A DNA stretch of 64,000 nt from Noviherbaspirillum aerium (GCF_008929045.1 NZ_VFAH01000009.1:124001-188000); one strand, 5' to 3'. Shown: positions 55,107 to 63,635, counted from the first letter of the stretch. Notes: a model not told the origin generated them from the letters alone. Made by a program: numbers and translations.

Positions 55107-57725
55107 ATGGCTTCTGCAATCATTGTCTTCTCTCATCTGCGTTGGGACTTCGTGTTCCAGCGTCCGCAACATCTTTTGTCGCGCCTGGCCAAGCACTATC
55201 CGATCGTGATCGTCGAAGAGCCGGTGTACGACGAAGAAAAAACTTTCCTCAAGACCTATTCGCCTGCTCCCAACATCCTGGTGTGCCAGCCGCACACCCC
55301 GGTCAACATGCCCGGCTTCCATGACGACCAGCTGCCCCACCTGCAGAAGCTGCTGCGTCAGCTCGTGCACGATTACGAAGATCACATGGCCTGGTTCTAC
55401 ACGCCGATGGCGCTGCCCCTGCTGCAGGAGCTCAAGCCGCGCCTGGTGGTGTATGACTGCATGGATGAACTGGCTGCTTTCAAGAACGCGCCAAAGCAAC
55501 TTCTCCAGAGGGAGAGCGCCTTGCTGAAGGTGGCCGACCTGGTATTCACCGGCGGGCAGAGCCTGTATCGCACCAAGCGCGACCGCCATCCGAATGTGCA
55601 TTGCTTCCCGAGCAGCGTCGACCGCGCGCATTTCGTGCAGGCGCTCGACCGCACCAACTCCCATCCCGCGCATCGCGAGATCCCCGGCCCGCGCCTGGGC
55701 TTCTACGGCGTGATTGACGAGCGCTTCGACGTGGAACTGCTAGGCAGGCTGGCCGACGCGCATCCGGTCTGGCAGATCGTGCTGGTGGGGCCGGTGGTGA
55801 AGATCGATCCCGCCACGCTGCCGCAGCGCGCCAACATCCATTACCTCGGCCAGCAGCCCTACGAGGCGCTGCCGCAGTTCCTCGCCGGCTGGGATGTCTG
55901 CCTGCTGCCGTTTGCAATGAATGAATCGACGCGCTTCATCAGCCCCACCAAGACGCTCGAGTACATGGCGGCGGAACTGCCCATCGTCAGCACGCCCGTC
56001 ACCGATGTGGCCTCCTGCTACAGCGACATCGTCGCCATCGCCGGCGACCCCGAAACCTTCATCGCCGCCTGCGAGGCCGCGCTGCTGGCGCCGCCCGAAG
56101 AGCATGCGCGCAAGGTCGAGGGCATGCGCCGCGTGCTGGCCGCCACGTCCTGGGATTCCACGGCGGAGCAGATGCGCATGCTGATCGACACCACGCCGCG
56201 CCGCCAGGATATTCCGCTCATCGAGACGGCGCCGGTGGAGATCGATGAAAGCGAAGCATCCAACGTGAACCTGCTGCGCCGCGACGAGGCCAACCGCTTT
56301 GCCAAGACCGCGATCATCGGTGCCGGTCCGACCGGATTGTCCGCGGCCTATCATCTCGGCCATGATACGGTGCTGTTCGAGAAGAACGACATGGTCGGCG
56401 GATGGTGCCGCTCCATTCGCGACAATGGCTTCACCTTCGACCATGCCGGCCACATCATGTTTTCCAACGATCCCTATGTGCTGGAGCTGTACGACATCCT
56501 GCTCGGGTCGAACGTGCACTGGCAGGACCGCGAAGCCTGGATCTACAGCAAGAACGTCTACACCCGCTATCCTTTCCAGGGCGCGCTGTACGGCCTGCCG
56601 CCGGAGGTGGTGAAGGAATGCATCATGGGCGCGGTGGAAGCACGTTACGGCGCTGCCAAGCCGGGCCAGCCGACGGCGCCGTCGACGGCCAAGGCAAGCG
56701 ACTGCTGCGGCGACGGCGGCGTGACGCTGCCGGGCACCAATGTGGCGTCGCTGGAAAAGCGCGGTCCCGCCAATTTCGAGGAATTCATCTATCAGGTGTG
56801 GGGCGCGGGCATCGCGAAGCACTTTGCCATTCCGTACAACCGCAAGCTCTGGTCGGTGCCGCTGACCGAGATGGAAACCTCATGGCTGGGCGGCAGGGTG
56901 CCGCTGCCGGATCTGGAACAGATCATCACCGGCGCGCTGGAACCGGCGGCCAAGCCGATGGGGCCGAACGCCCGTTTCGGCTATCCGCTGCGCGGCGGCT
57001 TCCAGGCCCTGGTGTCGGGCTTCGTGCCGCATATCAAGGGCACGATAGAACTGAATTCCGACATCATCAGCGTGTCGCCGAAACAGCATCTGCTCACGCT
57101 CGCCGACGGCCGGCGCTATGAATACGAGAACCTGATCAGCACCATGCCGCTGCCGGAACTGGTGAGGATCATCGGCGACGAGGCGCCGGAAGAAGTCAGG
57201 CAGGCGGCGGCCGGCCTCAAGCACATCTCGGTGCGCTGCGTGAACCTGGCGGTGGCGCGGGAAAACATCACCGACAAGCACTGGATCTATTATCCCGAGG
57301 ACAGCACCATCTTCCATCGCATTTTCGTGCAGGGCAATGCCAGCCCGGAATGCAATGCGCCGGGAGGATTCGGCATCACCTGCGAGATCAGCTATTCGCC
57401 GGAATACAAGCCCCTGCCGATGAGCGGGCAGGAACTGATCAACCGCTGCATCGAAGACTGCATCAAGGTCGGCATCTTCAACGAGGACGACAAGATCATC
57501 GTGGCCAACGAAGTGGACATGCCGTATGCCTACGTGATCTATGACCATGCCCGCGCCGGCAATGTGGAATCCATCCGCTCCTGGCTGGCGATGTACGACA
57601 TCACCCTGGCCGGCCGCTACAGCGAATGGGAATACTACAACTCCGACCACGCGTTCATCGCCGGGAAGAAGGCGGCGGAAGCGGTCAAGTGGGTGGAGCG
57701 GAAGAGCGCCGTGGCGGCGGAGTAG
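55107..57725 (+). CDS. Glycosyltransferase fused to FAD-dependent UDP-galactopyranose-mutase-like oxidoreductase
   Basis: This 872-residue protein has two modules. Residues 1 to about 375 are a GT-B glycosyltransferase: HLRWDFVFQRPQHLLSRLA at the N-terminus, LVVYDCMDELAAF, GRLADAHPVWQIVLVGPVVK and PTKTLEYMAAELPIVSTPVTDV (nucleotide-sugar site). From about 400, KTAIIGAGPTGLSAAYHLG is a dinucleotide (FAD) fold, followed by GGWCRSIRDNGFTFDHAGHIMF and IPYNRKLWSVPLTEMETSWLGGRVP, as in UDP-galactopyranose-mutase or protoporphyrinogen-oxidase-like amine oxidases. GGCAAGGAG precedes the ATG at 55107. A role in surface polysaccharide synthesis is likely but unproven. No stop or frameshift separates the modules, so the fusion appears real. 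Confidence 0.88.
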   Translation: MASAIIVFSHLRWDFVFQRPQHLLSRLAKHYPIVIVEEPVYDEEKTFLKTYSPAPNILVCQPHTPVNMPGFHDDQLPHLQKLLRQLVHDYEDHMAWFYTPMALPLLQELKPRLVVYDCMDELAAFKNAPKQLLQRESALLKVADLVFTGGQSLYRTKRDRHPNVHCFPSSVDRAHFVQALDRTNSHPAHREIPGPRLGFYGVIDERFDVELLGRLADAHPVWQIVLVGPVVKIDPATLPQRANIHYLGQQPYEALPQFLAGWDVCLLPFAMNESTRFISPTKTLEYMAAELPIVSTPVTDVASCYSDIVAIAGDPETFIAACEAALLAPPEEHARKVEGMRRVLAATSWDSTAEQMRMLIDTTPRRQDIPLIETAPVEIDESEASNVNLLRRDEANRFAKTAIIGAGPTGLSAAYHLGHDTVLFEKNDMVGGWCRSIRDNGFTFDHAGHIMFSNDPYVLELYDILLGSNVHWQDREAWIYSKNVYTRYPFQGALYGLPPEVVKECIMGAVEARYGAAKPGQPTAPSTAKASDCCGDGGVTLPGTNVASLEKRGPANFEEFIYQVWGAGIAKHFAIPYNRKLWSVPLTEMETSWLGGRVPLPDLEQIITGALEPAAKPMGPNARFGYPLRGGFQALVSGFVPHIKGTIELNSDIISVSPKQHLLTLADGRRYEYENLISTMPLPELVRIIGDEAPEEVRQAAAGLKHISVRCVNLAVARENITDKHWIYYPEDSTIFHRIFVQGNASPECNAPGGFGITCEISYSPEYKPLPMSGQELINRCIEDCIKVGIFNEDDKIIVANEVDMPYAYVIYDHARAGNVESIRSWLAMYDITLAGRYSEWEYYNSDHAFIAGKKAAEAVKWVERKSAVAAE

Positions 57726-57800
57726 GCAGTCGGCCCGGTCGGCCAGTCGTCCGCATGAGGCACTGAAGCTCTGCAGCTATTGAAACTCTACAGTTTCAGG

Positions 57801-57835
57801 CATGTTCCTCCTCCTTGAAAGAGGGGAGGAACATG
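57801..57835. other. Perfect 11-bp inverted repeat upstream of PRC-barrel genes
   Basis: CATGTTCCTCC (57801-57811) pairs with GGAGGAACATG (57825-57835) around a 13-base loop. It follows the fusion gene and precedes the PRC-barrel pair. It masks a GGAGG, so it could be a leader structure or operator. Confidence 0.5.
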
Positions 57836-57907
57836 GCGAACGCCATGGCCATGGGAACAGCCCGCCGCAGAGCGGGTCAAACTTGCGTCGACTCCCGGAG
57901 GTCCGTC

Positions 57908-58498
57908 ATGAAAACCACACCCGCCGTGCTGCTCATGGCCGTGCTGCTGCCTCTCGCCGCGCATGCGCAGGAGCAAGGGCGCCAATCCCCGCCATCGTCC
58001 AATCCCGCCCCCGCCACACGCTCGGCCAAGCCGTCGCCGCAGCAGGCCAGCCTCTATCGGAGCACCAAGATCATCGGCGCCACGCTGCGCGACGCCAAGG
58101 ACAGGAAGATCGGCAACATCAAGGACCTGGTGCTGGACCGGGAGCGCGGCGAGATCGCGTATGCGGTCGTCAGCTTCGGCGGCGTCCTTGGCGTGGGACG
58201 CAAACTGCATGCGATTCCATGGCAGGCAATGGAACCGGGCGATGACGGGCGGCATTACATCCTGCATGCGGACCGGGAAACCATCAACCAGGCGCCCGCC
58301 TTCGACATGGCCCGGTGGCCCGACATGGCGGACCCGAAATGGAGCGGCGAGATCGACCGTTACTGGAACCGGATGGTCGGACGCGGTCCCCTGAGCGGCG
58401 GCAAGCTGACTTCCGGCGTGCCCGCGCCGGGCGGCAGCGCGCCCGCCAGCGGTCCGGGCACCGGGCCGCGCAGCGATATGCAGAGCAGCGGACGCTGA
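57908..58498 (+). CDS. Exported PRC-barrel-domain protein
   Basis: This 196-residue protein has a signal peptide (MKTTPAVLLMAVLLPLAAHA, cleavage before QEQG), a Ser/Pro linker, then a PRC-barrel domain with IIGATLRDAKDRKIGNIKDLVLDRERGEIAYAVVSFGGVLGVGRKLHAIPW, and a Gly/Pro/Ser-rich tail. PRC-barrel proteins are small beta-barrels with structural or RNA-related roles. The ATG at 57908 has GGAGG at proper spacing; longer starts lack a signal. It is followed after 14 bases by a second, cytosolic PRC-barrel gene, probably in one operon. Confidence 0.85.
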   Translation: MKTTPAVLLMAVLLPLAAHAQEQGRQSPPSSNPAPATRSAKPSPQQASLYRSTKIIGATLRDAKDRKIGNIKDLVLDRERGEIAYAVVSFGGVLGVGRKLHAIPWQAMEPGDDGRHYILHADRETINQAPAFDMARWPDMADPKWSGEIDRYWNRMVGRGPLSGGKLTSGVPAPGGSAPASGPGTGPRSDMQSSGR

Positions 58499-58512
58499 AG
58501 AAGGAAAAACGC

Positions 58513-58932
58513 ATGGCGCAATCCCATCCTCCGCCGGCGCGCCGGGTTCGCATCATCGGCGACAAGCCGCATTTCACCGGACCGGGGCCGCAGGTGATCG
58601 CGGCCGAATCCCTGCAGGGCGAAAAGGTCGTCAATCCGCGGGGCGACCGGCTCGGCGAGATTGAAGCCATCATGATCGATGTCCCCAGCGGCCGCATCGC
58701 CTATGCGGTGCTCTCCCACGGCGGCATCATGGGCATCGGCGACAAGCTCTTCGCCATTCCTTGGGAAGCCTTCATCCTCGATGCCGAGCGGCGCTGCCTG
58801 GTGCTGGATATCGAGGAGGACAGGCTGCGCAGGGCGCCCGGCTTTGACAAGGCGCACTGGCCATCAATGGCGGACCCGACCTGGACCGCGGAGATTCACG
58901 ACTACTATCGGGCCGCAGCGAAGGGCGATTGA
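58513..58932 (+). CDS. PRC-barrel-domain protein
   Basis: This 139-residue protein has no signal peptide. It has the PRC-barrel core GEKVVNPRGDRLGEIEAIMIDVPSGRIAYAVLSHGGIMGIGDKLFAIPWEAF, clearly paralogous to the exported protein just upstream (both also end with a PSMADPTW/PDMADPKW motif). GAAGGAAAAA precedes the ATG. The pair therefore places one copy outside and one inside the cell, an arrangement whose purpose is unknown. Confidence 0.88.
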   Translation: MAQSHPPPARRVRIIGDKPHFTGPGPQVIAAESLQGEKVVNPRGDRLGEIEAIMIDVPSGRIAYAVLSHGGIMGIGDKLFAIPWEAFILDAERRCLVLDIEEDRLRRAPGFDKAHWPSMADPTWTAEIHDYYRAAAKGD

Positions 58933-59027
58933 TCGTCGCATGGTGACGCCATGGCTGCGCGGCGCCGGGTCCCGGATTCGCCAAGCCGCGCCGCAGCGCC
59001 CTTCATGAGCGTCAGGCTCGCGCCCGG

Positions 59028-59073
59028 ATGCACGTGATGCACGTGATGCACGTGATGCCCGGGGATGCCCGGG
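59028..59073 (+). repeat. 9-bp tandem repeat (ATGCACGTG x3, ATGCCCGGG x2)
   Basis: Three exact copies of ATGCACGTG (59028-59054) are followed by two copies of ATGCCCGGG separated by one G. It lies just upstream of the DUF421 gene and is the kind of short tandem repeat prone to slippage. Confidence 0.8.
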
Positions 59074-59576
59074 CTGTCGCAAGACCACGCCACTCGCCGC
59101 ATGCGCAGTCATCCTATCGTTCTATCGAACTCATCGTGCGCGGATCGGCGATGTACTGGTTCCTGTTCCTGATCTTCCGTTTCATCATCCGGCGCGACGT
59201 CGGATCGGTCGGGCTTGCCGACGTTCTGATCCAGGTCATCGTCGCAGACGCCTCGCAGAACGCGCTGGCGGGGAATACACCAGTATCAGCGACGGCATGG
59301 TGCTGGTGGCGACACTCATCTTCTGGAATGTGCTGCTGGACTGGGCCAGCTACCGCTTCGCCGCCTTTCGCCGCCTTTCGCCGCATGGCCGAGCCGAGGC
59401 CTCTTGAACTGGTGGAGAACGGGCGGCTGCTCAGGCGGAACATGCGCCGGGAATTCCTCAGCGGGGACGAACTCTGGAGCAAGCTGAGACAGGCGGGCAT
59501 CGAGTCGCTTGATGAAGTCAAGCGCATGTACATTGAATCGGACGGCCAGATCAGCGTGATCAGGCACAGGCGGTAG
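59055..59576 (+). pseudogene. DUF421/YetF-type membrane protein gene with two compensating frameshifts
   Basis: The N-terminal part (RSIELIVRGSAMYWFLFLIFRFIIRR, DVLIQVIVADASQNALAG) and C-terminal part (LVENGRLLRRNMRREFLSGDELWSKLR, IESDGQISVI) match DUF421 proteins. Between them the frame is wrong. Reading the -1 frame from 59273 gives the missing membrane segment (EYTSISDGMVLVATLIFWN). One base appears lost in the G run at 59270-59273, and a 10-bp direct duplication (CCGCCTTTCG, 59361-59380) restores the frame, net +9. About 33 residues are scrambled, so the product is probably inactive. The start is uncertain. The TAG stop lies in the boundary of a repeat element. Confidence 0.72.
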
Positions 59577-59633
59577 AGTGGTATCACCCTGACCGGCCGA
59601 GTCGGCGCCGGTCAGGGTAGAAGCGCTCTATAG
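59574..59633. repeat. Short palindromic element (family 6)
   Basis: This 60-bp element runs from TAGAG to CTCTATAG with an inner 12-bp stem ACCCTGACCGGC/GCCGGTCAGGGT. Its first TAG is the stop codon of the DUF421 gene and its end is shared with the next element. Confidence 0.65.
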
Positions 59634-59747
59634 ATCCGGCGCGAAAACAGGTTGGGCCGGATCTCCTCTCACCCTGGCCCTCACCCAGAGGTAGAGGGTG
59701 AAACCGGCGACCCAAAAATGAACCATGTTTCGGATCGAATCTATAGA
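59628..59747. repeat. Inverted-repeat element (family 5)
   Basis: This 120-bp element is bounded by CTATAG at both ends, with imperfect inverted termini ATCCGGCGCGAAAACA and TGTTTCGGATCGAAT. It has an inner CACCCT/AGGGTG hairpin and adjoins the elements on both sides. Confidence 0.6.
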
Positions 59748-59905
59748 GCGGATTGCAGATGGATGGTCGGTCGCCTCGGCTTGTCTTGGGCGCCTGGCGG
59801 CATTGGTCGTCGCTGGTGTGGCCCGCCACACGGCGCTTCTCCCGCCTTGCCCTGCATCCCAAGGCAAACCGATGCTTCCGTACACTCATCCGCAATCCGC
59901 TCTAG
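59744..59905 (+). repeat. Inverted-repeat element family 2, copy C
   Basis: This 162-bp element has ends AGCGGATTGC and GCAATCCGCT (perfect), with right flank CTAG. It is closely similar to 40211-40373 throughout. Confidence 0.88.
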
Positions 59906-59953
59906 GGAGCACGGAACCGTGGCAAGACAGCCCGGCTTCAGAAGCGTACGCAC

Positions 59954-59982
59954 AAAAAAAACAGGGCAATTCGCATTGCCCT
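59954..59982 (-). terminator. Terminator of the Ku gene
   Basis: The stem AGGGCAAT/ATTGCCCT with loop TCGC (59963-59982) is followed on the minus strand by eight Ts (interrupted once). Confidence 0.75.
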
Positions 59983-60099
59983 GAAAGCCGAACATCACAC
60001 AGCTTCGCCTCGGTACTACAAACCATCATCCATACACCTGGTTCGACAGCCGTCCTTGTGTTGCGTTCTCGTTATCGGCCCGTCAACATGAAAATTATT

Positions 60100-60747
60100 T
60101 CAGCGCCGCCATGCATTGCGGCGGCGTGCCGCATGCGGCTGATGCGCTGCGCTGAAGCGGCGCACATCTGCCGCGCGCGGATGCATGCTGCGCTTGAGGA
60201 TCTGCCCCAGGCAGGCATCGACAAGTTCATCGTCGGCATCGTCGAACAGATCATCGAGCTGTTCGACCCTGATTTCCGGCGAATTGCGAAAGCGCGGCGA
60301 CTGTTCCGCCAGGGCCATCACGTCTTCCGGCAGGTAGCGCTCGTCGTGTACGCCGCTGAGCTCGATGCCTTCCGATACGGGAGCGGCCATCATGGCCAGC
60401 TCCTGCGCCTCGAGGAGGTCTTCTTCCGGCACGCCGAAGTGCGGGCGCGAACCGCTCTCGCTGCTCCAGCGCAGGGTGTTGAGCACCAGCGACTGGCCTT
60501 CCGGCACCAGCGCCGCAAGATGCTGGCGCGCCTGTATCACGACATAGGCGATGCCGATCTTGCCGCTTTGCTGCAGCGTCTCGCGCAGCAGCGCATAGGC
60601 CCGCTCGCCGCCAGGCGCGGGTTGCAGGTAATACGGCTTTTCAAAATAATCGAATGGGATTTCCTGAGCCTCCACGAATGCCAGGATATCCACGGCATGG
60701 GTGGGTCTTGCGTAGGTGCTTCGTCGTTCCGTGTCAGGCAGAATCAC
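60100..60747 (-). CDS. N-terminally short Ku protein
   Basis: This 215-residue protein matches the middle and C-terminal part of bacterial Ku, the DNA-end-binding ring of non-homologous end joining: VDILAFVEAQEIPFDYFEKPYYLQP, GGERAYALLRETLQQSGKIGIAYVV and QHLAALVPEGQSLVLNTLRW. The usual first 75-90 residues (MARAIWKGAISFGLV-type start) are missing. The start is GTG at 60747 with a good AGGAAGG site, so the short form could be expressed. The C-terminal 80 residues diverge from normal Ku. No ligD is in the window. It could be a decayed gene with a reused start, or a minimal variant. Confidence 0.75.
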   Translation of the reverse strand: MILPDTERRSTYARPTHAVDILAFVEAQEIPFDYFEKPYYLQPAPGGERAYALLRETLQQSGKIGIAYVVIQARQHLAALVPEGQSLVLNTLRWSSESGSRPHFGVPEEDLLEAQELAMMAAPVSEGIELSGVHDERYLPEDVMALAEQSPRFRNSPEIRVEQLDDLFDDADDELVDACLGQILKRSMHPRAADVRRFSAAHQPHAARRRNAWRR

Positions 60748-60970
60748 AATATTCCTTCCTGGATGTCATCAGCATTGAAAACAAGGCGGCTGCCTGATAT
60801 TCCTTGCCTGTCCGGGCGGCGCCACCTGCGACCTGCTGGCAGCTTGGCTGCCGGAGGCCATCCGCATCATGCAATGCGCAGGCGGGCGTCCCTCATCGTA
60901 TTCTCGTACTCAGGTATTCATTACGCCGGAGAAGAGCCCCGGCGCATTTCCTTCATTGCCAACGCTGCTG

Positions 60971-61573
60971 TCAATGCACGTTCTTGCGCGAGCTCGACTT
61001 GCCGCCGGACTCCATGGCTTCGACTTCCTCGGTCTCGAGCGGAACGCCAAGCTCTTCATGCAGGGCCAGCTTGCGCTGCATCAGTTCATCGCCGAGATCG
61101 TCGAGGTCGAGGTCCGACTTCTTGACCTTGGCGAACAGCTCCTTCTCTTCCTCTTCGATGTGGTGCTTCACATATTCGCCAAGCACGGTGAATTTGGCAT
61201 CGTACAAATCATCGCCGGGCTGCATCGCGGAGAGTTCGCTGATGAGCTGCTTGGCCGAGGCGTGCTCGACTTCGGCTTCATCCAGCAAGTCCATGTCCTC
61301 GATGGCATCGCGCGCGGCGGGATAGAAGATTTCCTCTTCGATCTGGGCATGGATGGTCAGCGCGGCACAGGCGGTTTCCACCAGCAACTGCTTTGCTTCC
61401 TCGTCCTCGTCGCCCTTGTCCTTCATCTTTTCGAATTCGTCAAACAGATCGGTCACCATGCGGTGATCGGCGATCAGCAGCTTGATGGCGTCCATGCTGG
61501 CGGATTTCGATGCGGCTTGCTGAGCGGATTTCGAAGACTTCGAGGTGCTCTTGGATGTTGCGTTACGTGGCAT
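60971..61573 (-). CDS. Hemerythrin HHE-domain protein
   Basis: This 200-residue cytoplasmic protein has a Ser/Lys/Ala-rich N-terminal tail (about 25 residues), then a hemerythrin-like four-helix domain with the iron-ligand pattern IADHRMV, LTIHAQIEEEIFYPA, VEHASAKQLI and YVKHHIEEEEKELF. The C-terminus is acidic then basic. HHE proteins bind di-iron and sense or buffer oxygen or nitric oxide. TAGGAG precedes the ATG. It lies next to the Ku gene on the same strand; both fit a stress-protection theme, but co-regulation is not shown. Confidence 0.92.
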   Translation of the reverse strand: MPRNATSKSTSKSSKSAQQAASKSASMDAIKLLIADHRMVTDLFDEFEKMKDKGDEDEEAKQLLVETACAALTIHAQIEEEIFYPAARDAIEDMDLLDEAEVEHASAKQLISELSAMQPGDDLYDAKFTVLGEYVKHHIEEEEKELFAKVKKSDLDLDDLGDELMQRKLALHEELGVPLETEEVEAMESGGKSSSRKNVH

Positions 61574-61756
61574 GGTGATCTCCTATTGATTGGCTACGGT
61601 GCCGCTGGTATCGCAAGCTCCATGCCAAGGTCGGAAGCGGCTCCGGGAGCCGGAAGCCGCCCGGCGCGGCGGCCGGAAAAGCGCGTTGGGCGGCATGGAC
61701 GGGCGATTGCGGCTCCAAATTTGCAATCGCCGGTAAGACCTACAGGGATAAATCTT

Positions 61757-62878
61757 TTACACGGCGTGTAGGAGTTGCATCGGCGCGATGGAAACGGCTT
61801 GCCGGGGAATGACGTGCAGCAATTCCAGCGCCGCCGCAACGACCTGCTGCGGCTCGACCTTGGTCAGGCAGTGATGATGTCCCTGCGGGCAGATGCTCTT
61901 GTAGCAGTTGCGGCAGGGAACGTCGTGGTAAAGCACCCGGCTTGCCACTTGCCACGGCGTATGCTGCGGATTCGTCAGCGCATACAGGTCGACCACCGGC
62001 GTGCCGAGCGCCGCGGCCAGGTGTGCGGGGCCGGTGTTGTTGGAGATAAGCAAGGGGGCCAGGGAAATGACGCCGCCGAGCTCTCCCAGGCTCAGTTTGC
62101 CCGCTAGCGAAAAGGTCTGCGGCAAGCCTTCGCGGATGCTGTCGATCAGCGCCGCTTCCTCACGGCTTCCGGTGAAGATCAGCGGGCAGTCGAGCCGCTC
62201 CGCGAGGGCTCGCGCCGCGGCTCTCCAGTGGGACGCAGGATAGCGGCGCGACTGCGCGGTGGCGCCGGGATGCATGACGATCCAGGGACGGCCCTCGCCA
62301 GACGCCTGGCCGGCGCCGATCGCGCCGAGCAGGTTGCGTGCGGCTTCCATGTCCTGCGGAGGTATCGCGAATGACATCCTTTCATCGGCGGTTGTCGCAC
62401 CGATGCTGGCGACCAGGTCGAGCTGGCGCCGCACTTCATGACGCACCGTTTCCTCGGGCTCCGGATCGCGCACCCAGTGCGACAGCATCTGGTAGGGATT
62501 CTCGCGGCAGTGCGCCAGGCGCAGCGGTATGCCGGCCAGATAGCACATCATCGCCGCCGGCAGCGGATTCTGGCTGTAGACGGTGAAGATCACGGCGGCA
62601 TCGTAAGCGTCGCCGGCCAGCCGCGCGATCATCTCCATGTCGTCGGCGGCCGAGTGGACCGAGCTGCTTTTCATCCATGGCGCGGCATACTCGATCACCG
62701 CATCGATTTCCGGCACATGCCTTGCCGCCGCGGCTCCGCTGGCGGAGGTAAGCAGGGTGATGCTGCTGCCCGGATGCGACTGCTTCAATGCCCGGATGGC
62801 AGGCGTGCTCATCAGGACGTCGCCCATGTAGTCGAGGCGGATGCAGAGTATCCGCCGCACGTCATTCCATTGTTTCAT
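61757..62878 (-). CDS. GT9 heptosyltransferase
   Basis: This 373-residue glycosyltransferase family 9 (ADP-heptose:LPS heptosyltransferase-like) protein has ILCIRLDYMGDVLMSTPAIRALK at the N-terminus, IVMHPGATAQSRRYPASHWRA in the middle and LLISNNTGPAHLAAALGTPVVDLYAL near the end, followed by a Cys/His-rich tail (PCRNCYKSICPQGHHHCL) often seen in this family. It adds heptose to lipopolysaccharide core or another surface glycan. The ATG at 62878 is preferred over the upstream TTG. It lies downstream of a GmhB-like phosphatase, which supports a heptose pathway. Confidence 0.92.
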   Translation of the reverse strand: MKQWNDVRRILCIRLDYMGDVLMSTPAIRALKQSHPGSSITLLTSASGAAAARHVPEIDAVIEYAAPWMKSSSVHSAADDMEMIARLAGDAYDAAVIFTVYSQNPLPAAMMCYLAGIPLRLAHCRENPYQMLSHWVRDPEPEETVRHEVRRQLDLVASIGATTADERMSFAIPPQDMEAARNLLGAIGAGQASGEGRPWIVMHPGATAQSRRYPASHWRAAARALAERLDCPLIFTGSREEAALIDSIREGLPQTFSLAGKLSLGELGGVISLAPLLISNNTGPAHLAAALGTPVVDLYALTNPQHTPWQVASRVLYHDVPCRNCYKSICPQGHHHCLTKVEPQQVVAAALELLHVIPRQAVSIAPMQLLHAV

Positions 62879-62914
62879 GCTGTTCTGTTCTGGTTGGCTT
62901 GCCGGCTCGGGCAA

Positions 62915-63517
62915 TCACTGGCTTGCCGCTTCGCTGCCCGCATGGCCTTCCTTCTCGATGGAGGCAATCATGGTGGCGGCGGTGTAAAGATCGGGCGCGC
63001 TCAGGTGCGGCGTGCGCTGCGGCGACATTTTCCATTCGGTCTCGTTGCCGTTGTCGATCAGCACGGTCTGGCAGCCGGCGCGGCGGCCGGCTTCGACATC
63101 ATGCAGGATGTCGCCGATCATCCAGGAACGCGACACATCGATATCGAGTTCGCTGGCCGCGCGCAGCAGCATGCCCGGCATGGGCTTGCGGCAGGTGCAC
63201 GGGACCGCATAGCGGCCGACCACGCCTTCCGGATGATGAGGACAGTAATAAAACCCGTCGAGGCGAACGCCGTACTGGGCGAGCAGGTCGGACAGGCGCT
63301 GATGGACGGGACCGAGCGCCGCTTCGGTGAACAGGCCTCTTGCCACGCCCGACTGGTTGGTGACGACGATCAGCGCAAAGCCGAGCTGCTGCAGGATCTG
63401 CAGCGCCTGCCCCGCATTCCAGGTCAGCTCGATCAGTTCGGGATTGACGTTGTAGGGAACGTCTTCGACGAGGGTGCCGTCCTTGTCGAGAAATATGGCG
63501 CGTTTGCTGGTTGTCAT
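62915..63517 (-). CDS. gmhB: HAD-IIIA phosphatase (GmhB-like)
   Basis: This 200-residue HAD phosphatase has motif I AIFLDKDGTL, motif II VVTNQSG and the zinc-binding loop YCPHHPEG...CTCRKPMPGM, with motif III/IV in WMIGDILHDVEAGRRAG. This pattern matches D-glycero-D-manno-heptose 1,7-bisphosphate 7-phosphatase of ADP-heptose synthesis. A capsule- or glycan-specific homologue is possible. The ATG at 63517 gives the usual N-terminus. It is followed after 36 bp by the heptosyltransferase gene and preceded by an SDR gene, forming one operon. Confidence 0.88.
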   Translation of the reverse strand: MTTSKRAIFLDKDGTLVEDVPYNVNPELIELTWNAGQALQILQQLGFALIVVTNQSGVARGLFTEAALGPVHQRLSDLLAQYGVRLDGFYYCPHHPEGVVGRYAVPCTCRKPMPGMLLRAASELDIDVSRSWMIGDILHDVEAGRRAGCQTVLIDNGNETEWKMSPQRTPHLSAPDLYTAATMIASIEKEGHAGSEAASQ

Positions 63518-63635
63518 GATTCCGGTGCCGGCCTTGTTGATGATCACGGTGATGCAGTCGGATGCGGCGCGGCGGAGCAATGTCCCTGCCGCGCCGTGCC
63601 GCCTTCGATGCGTCATTGCTTCATTGCTTCACTGA

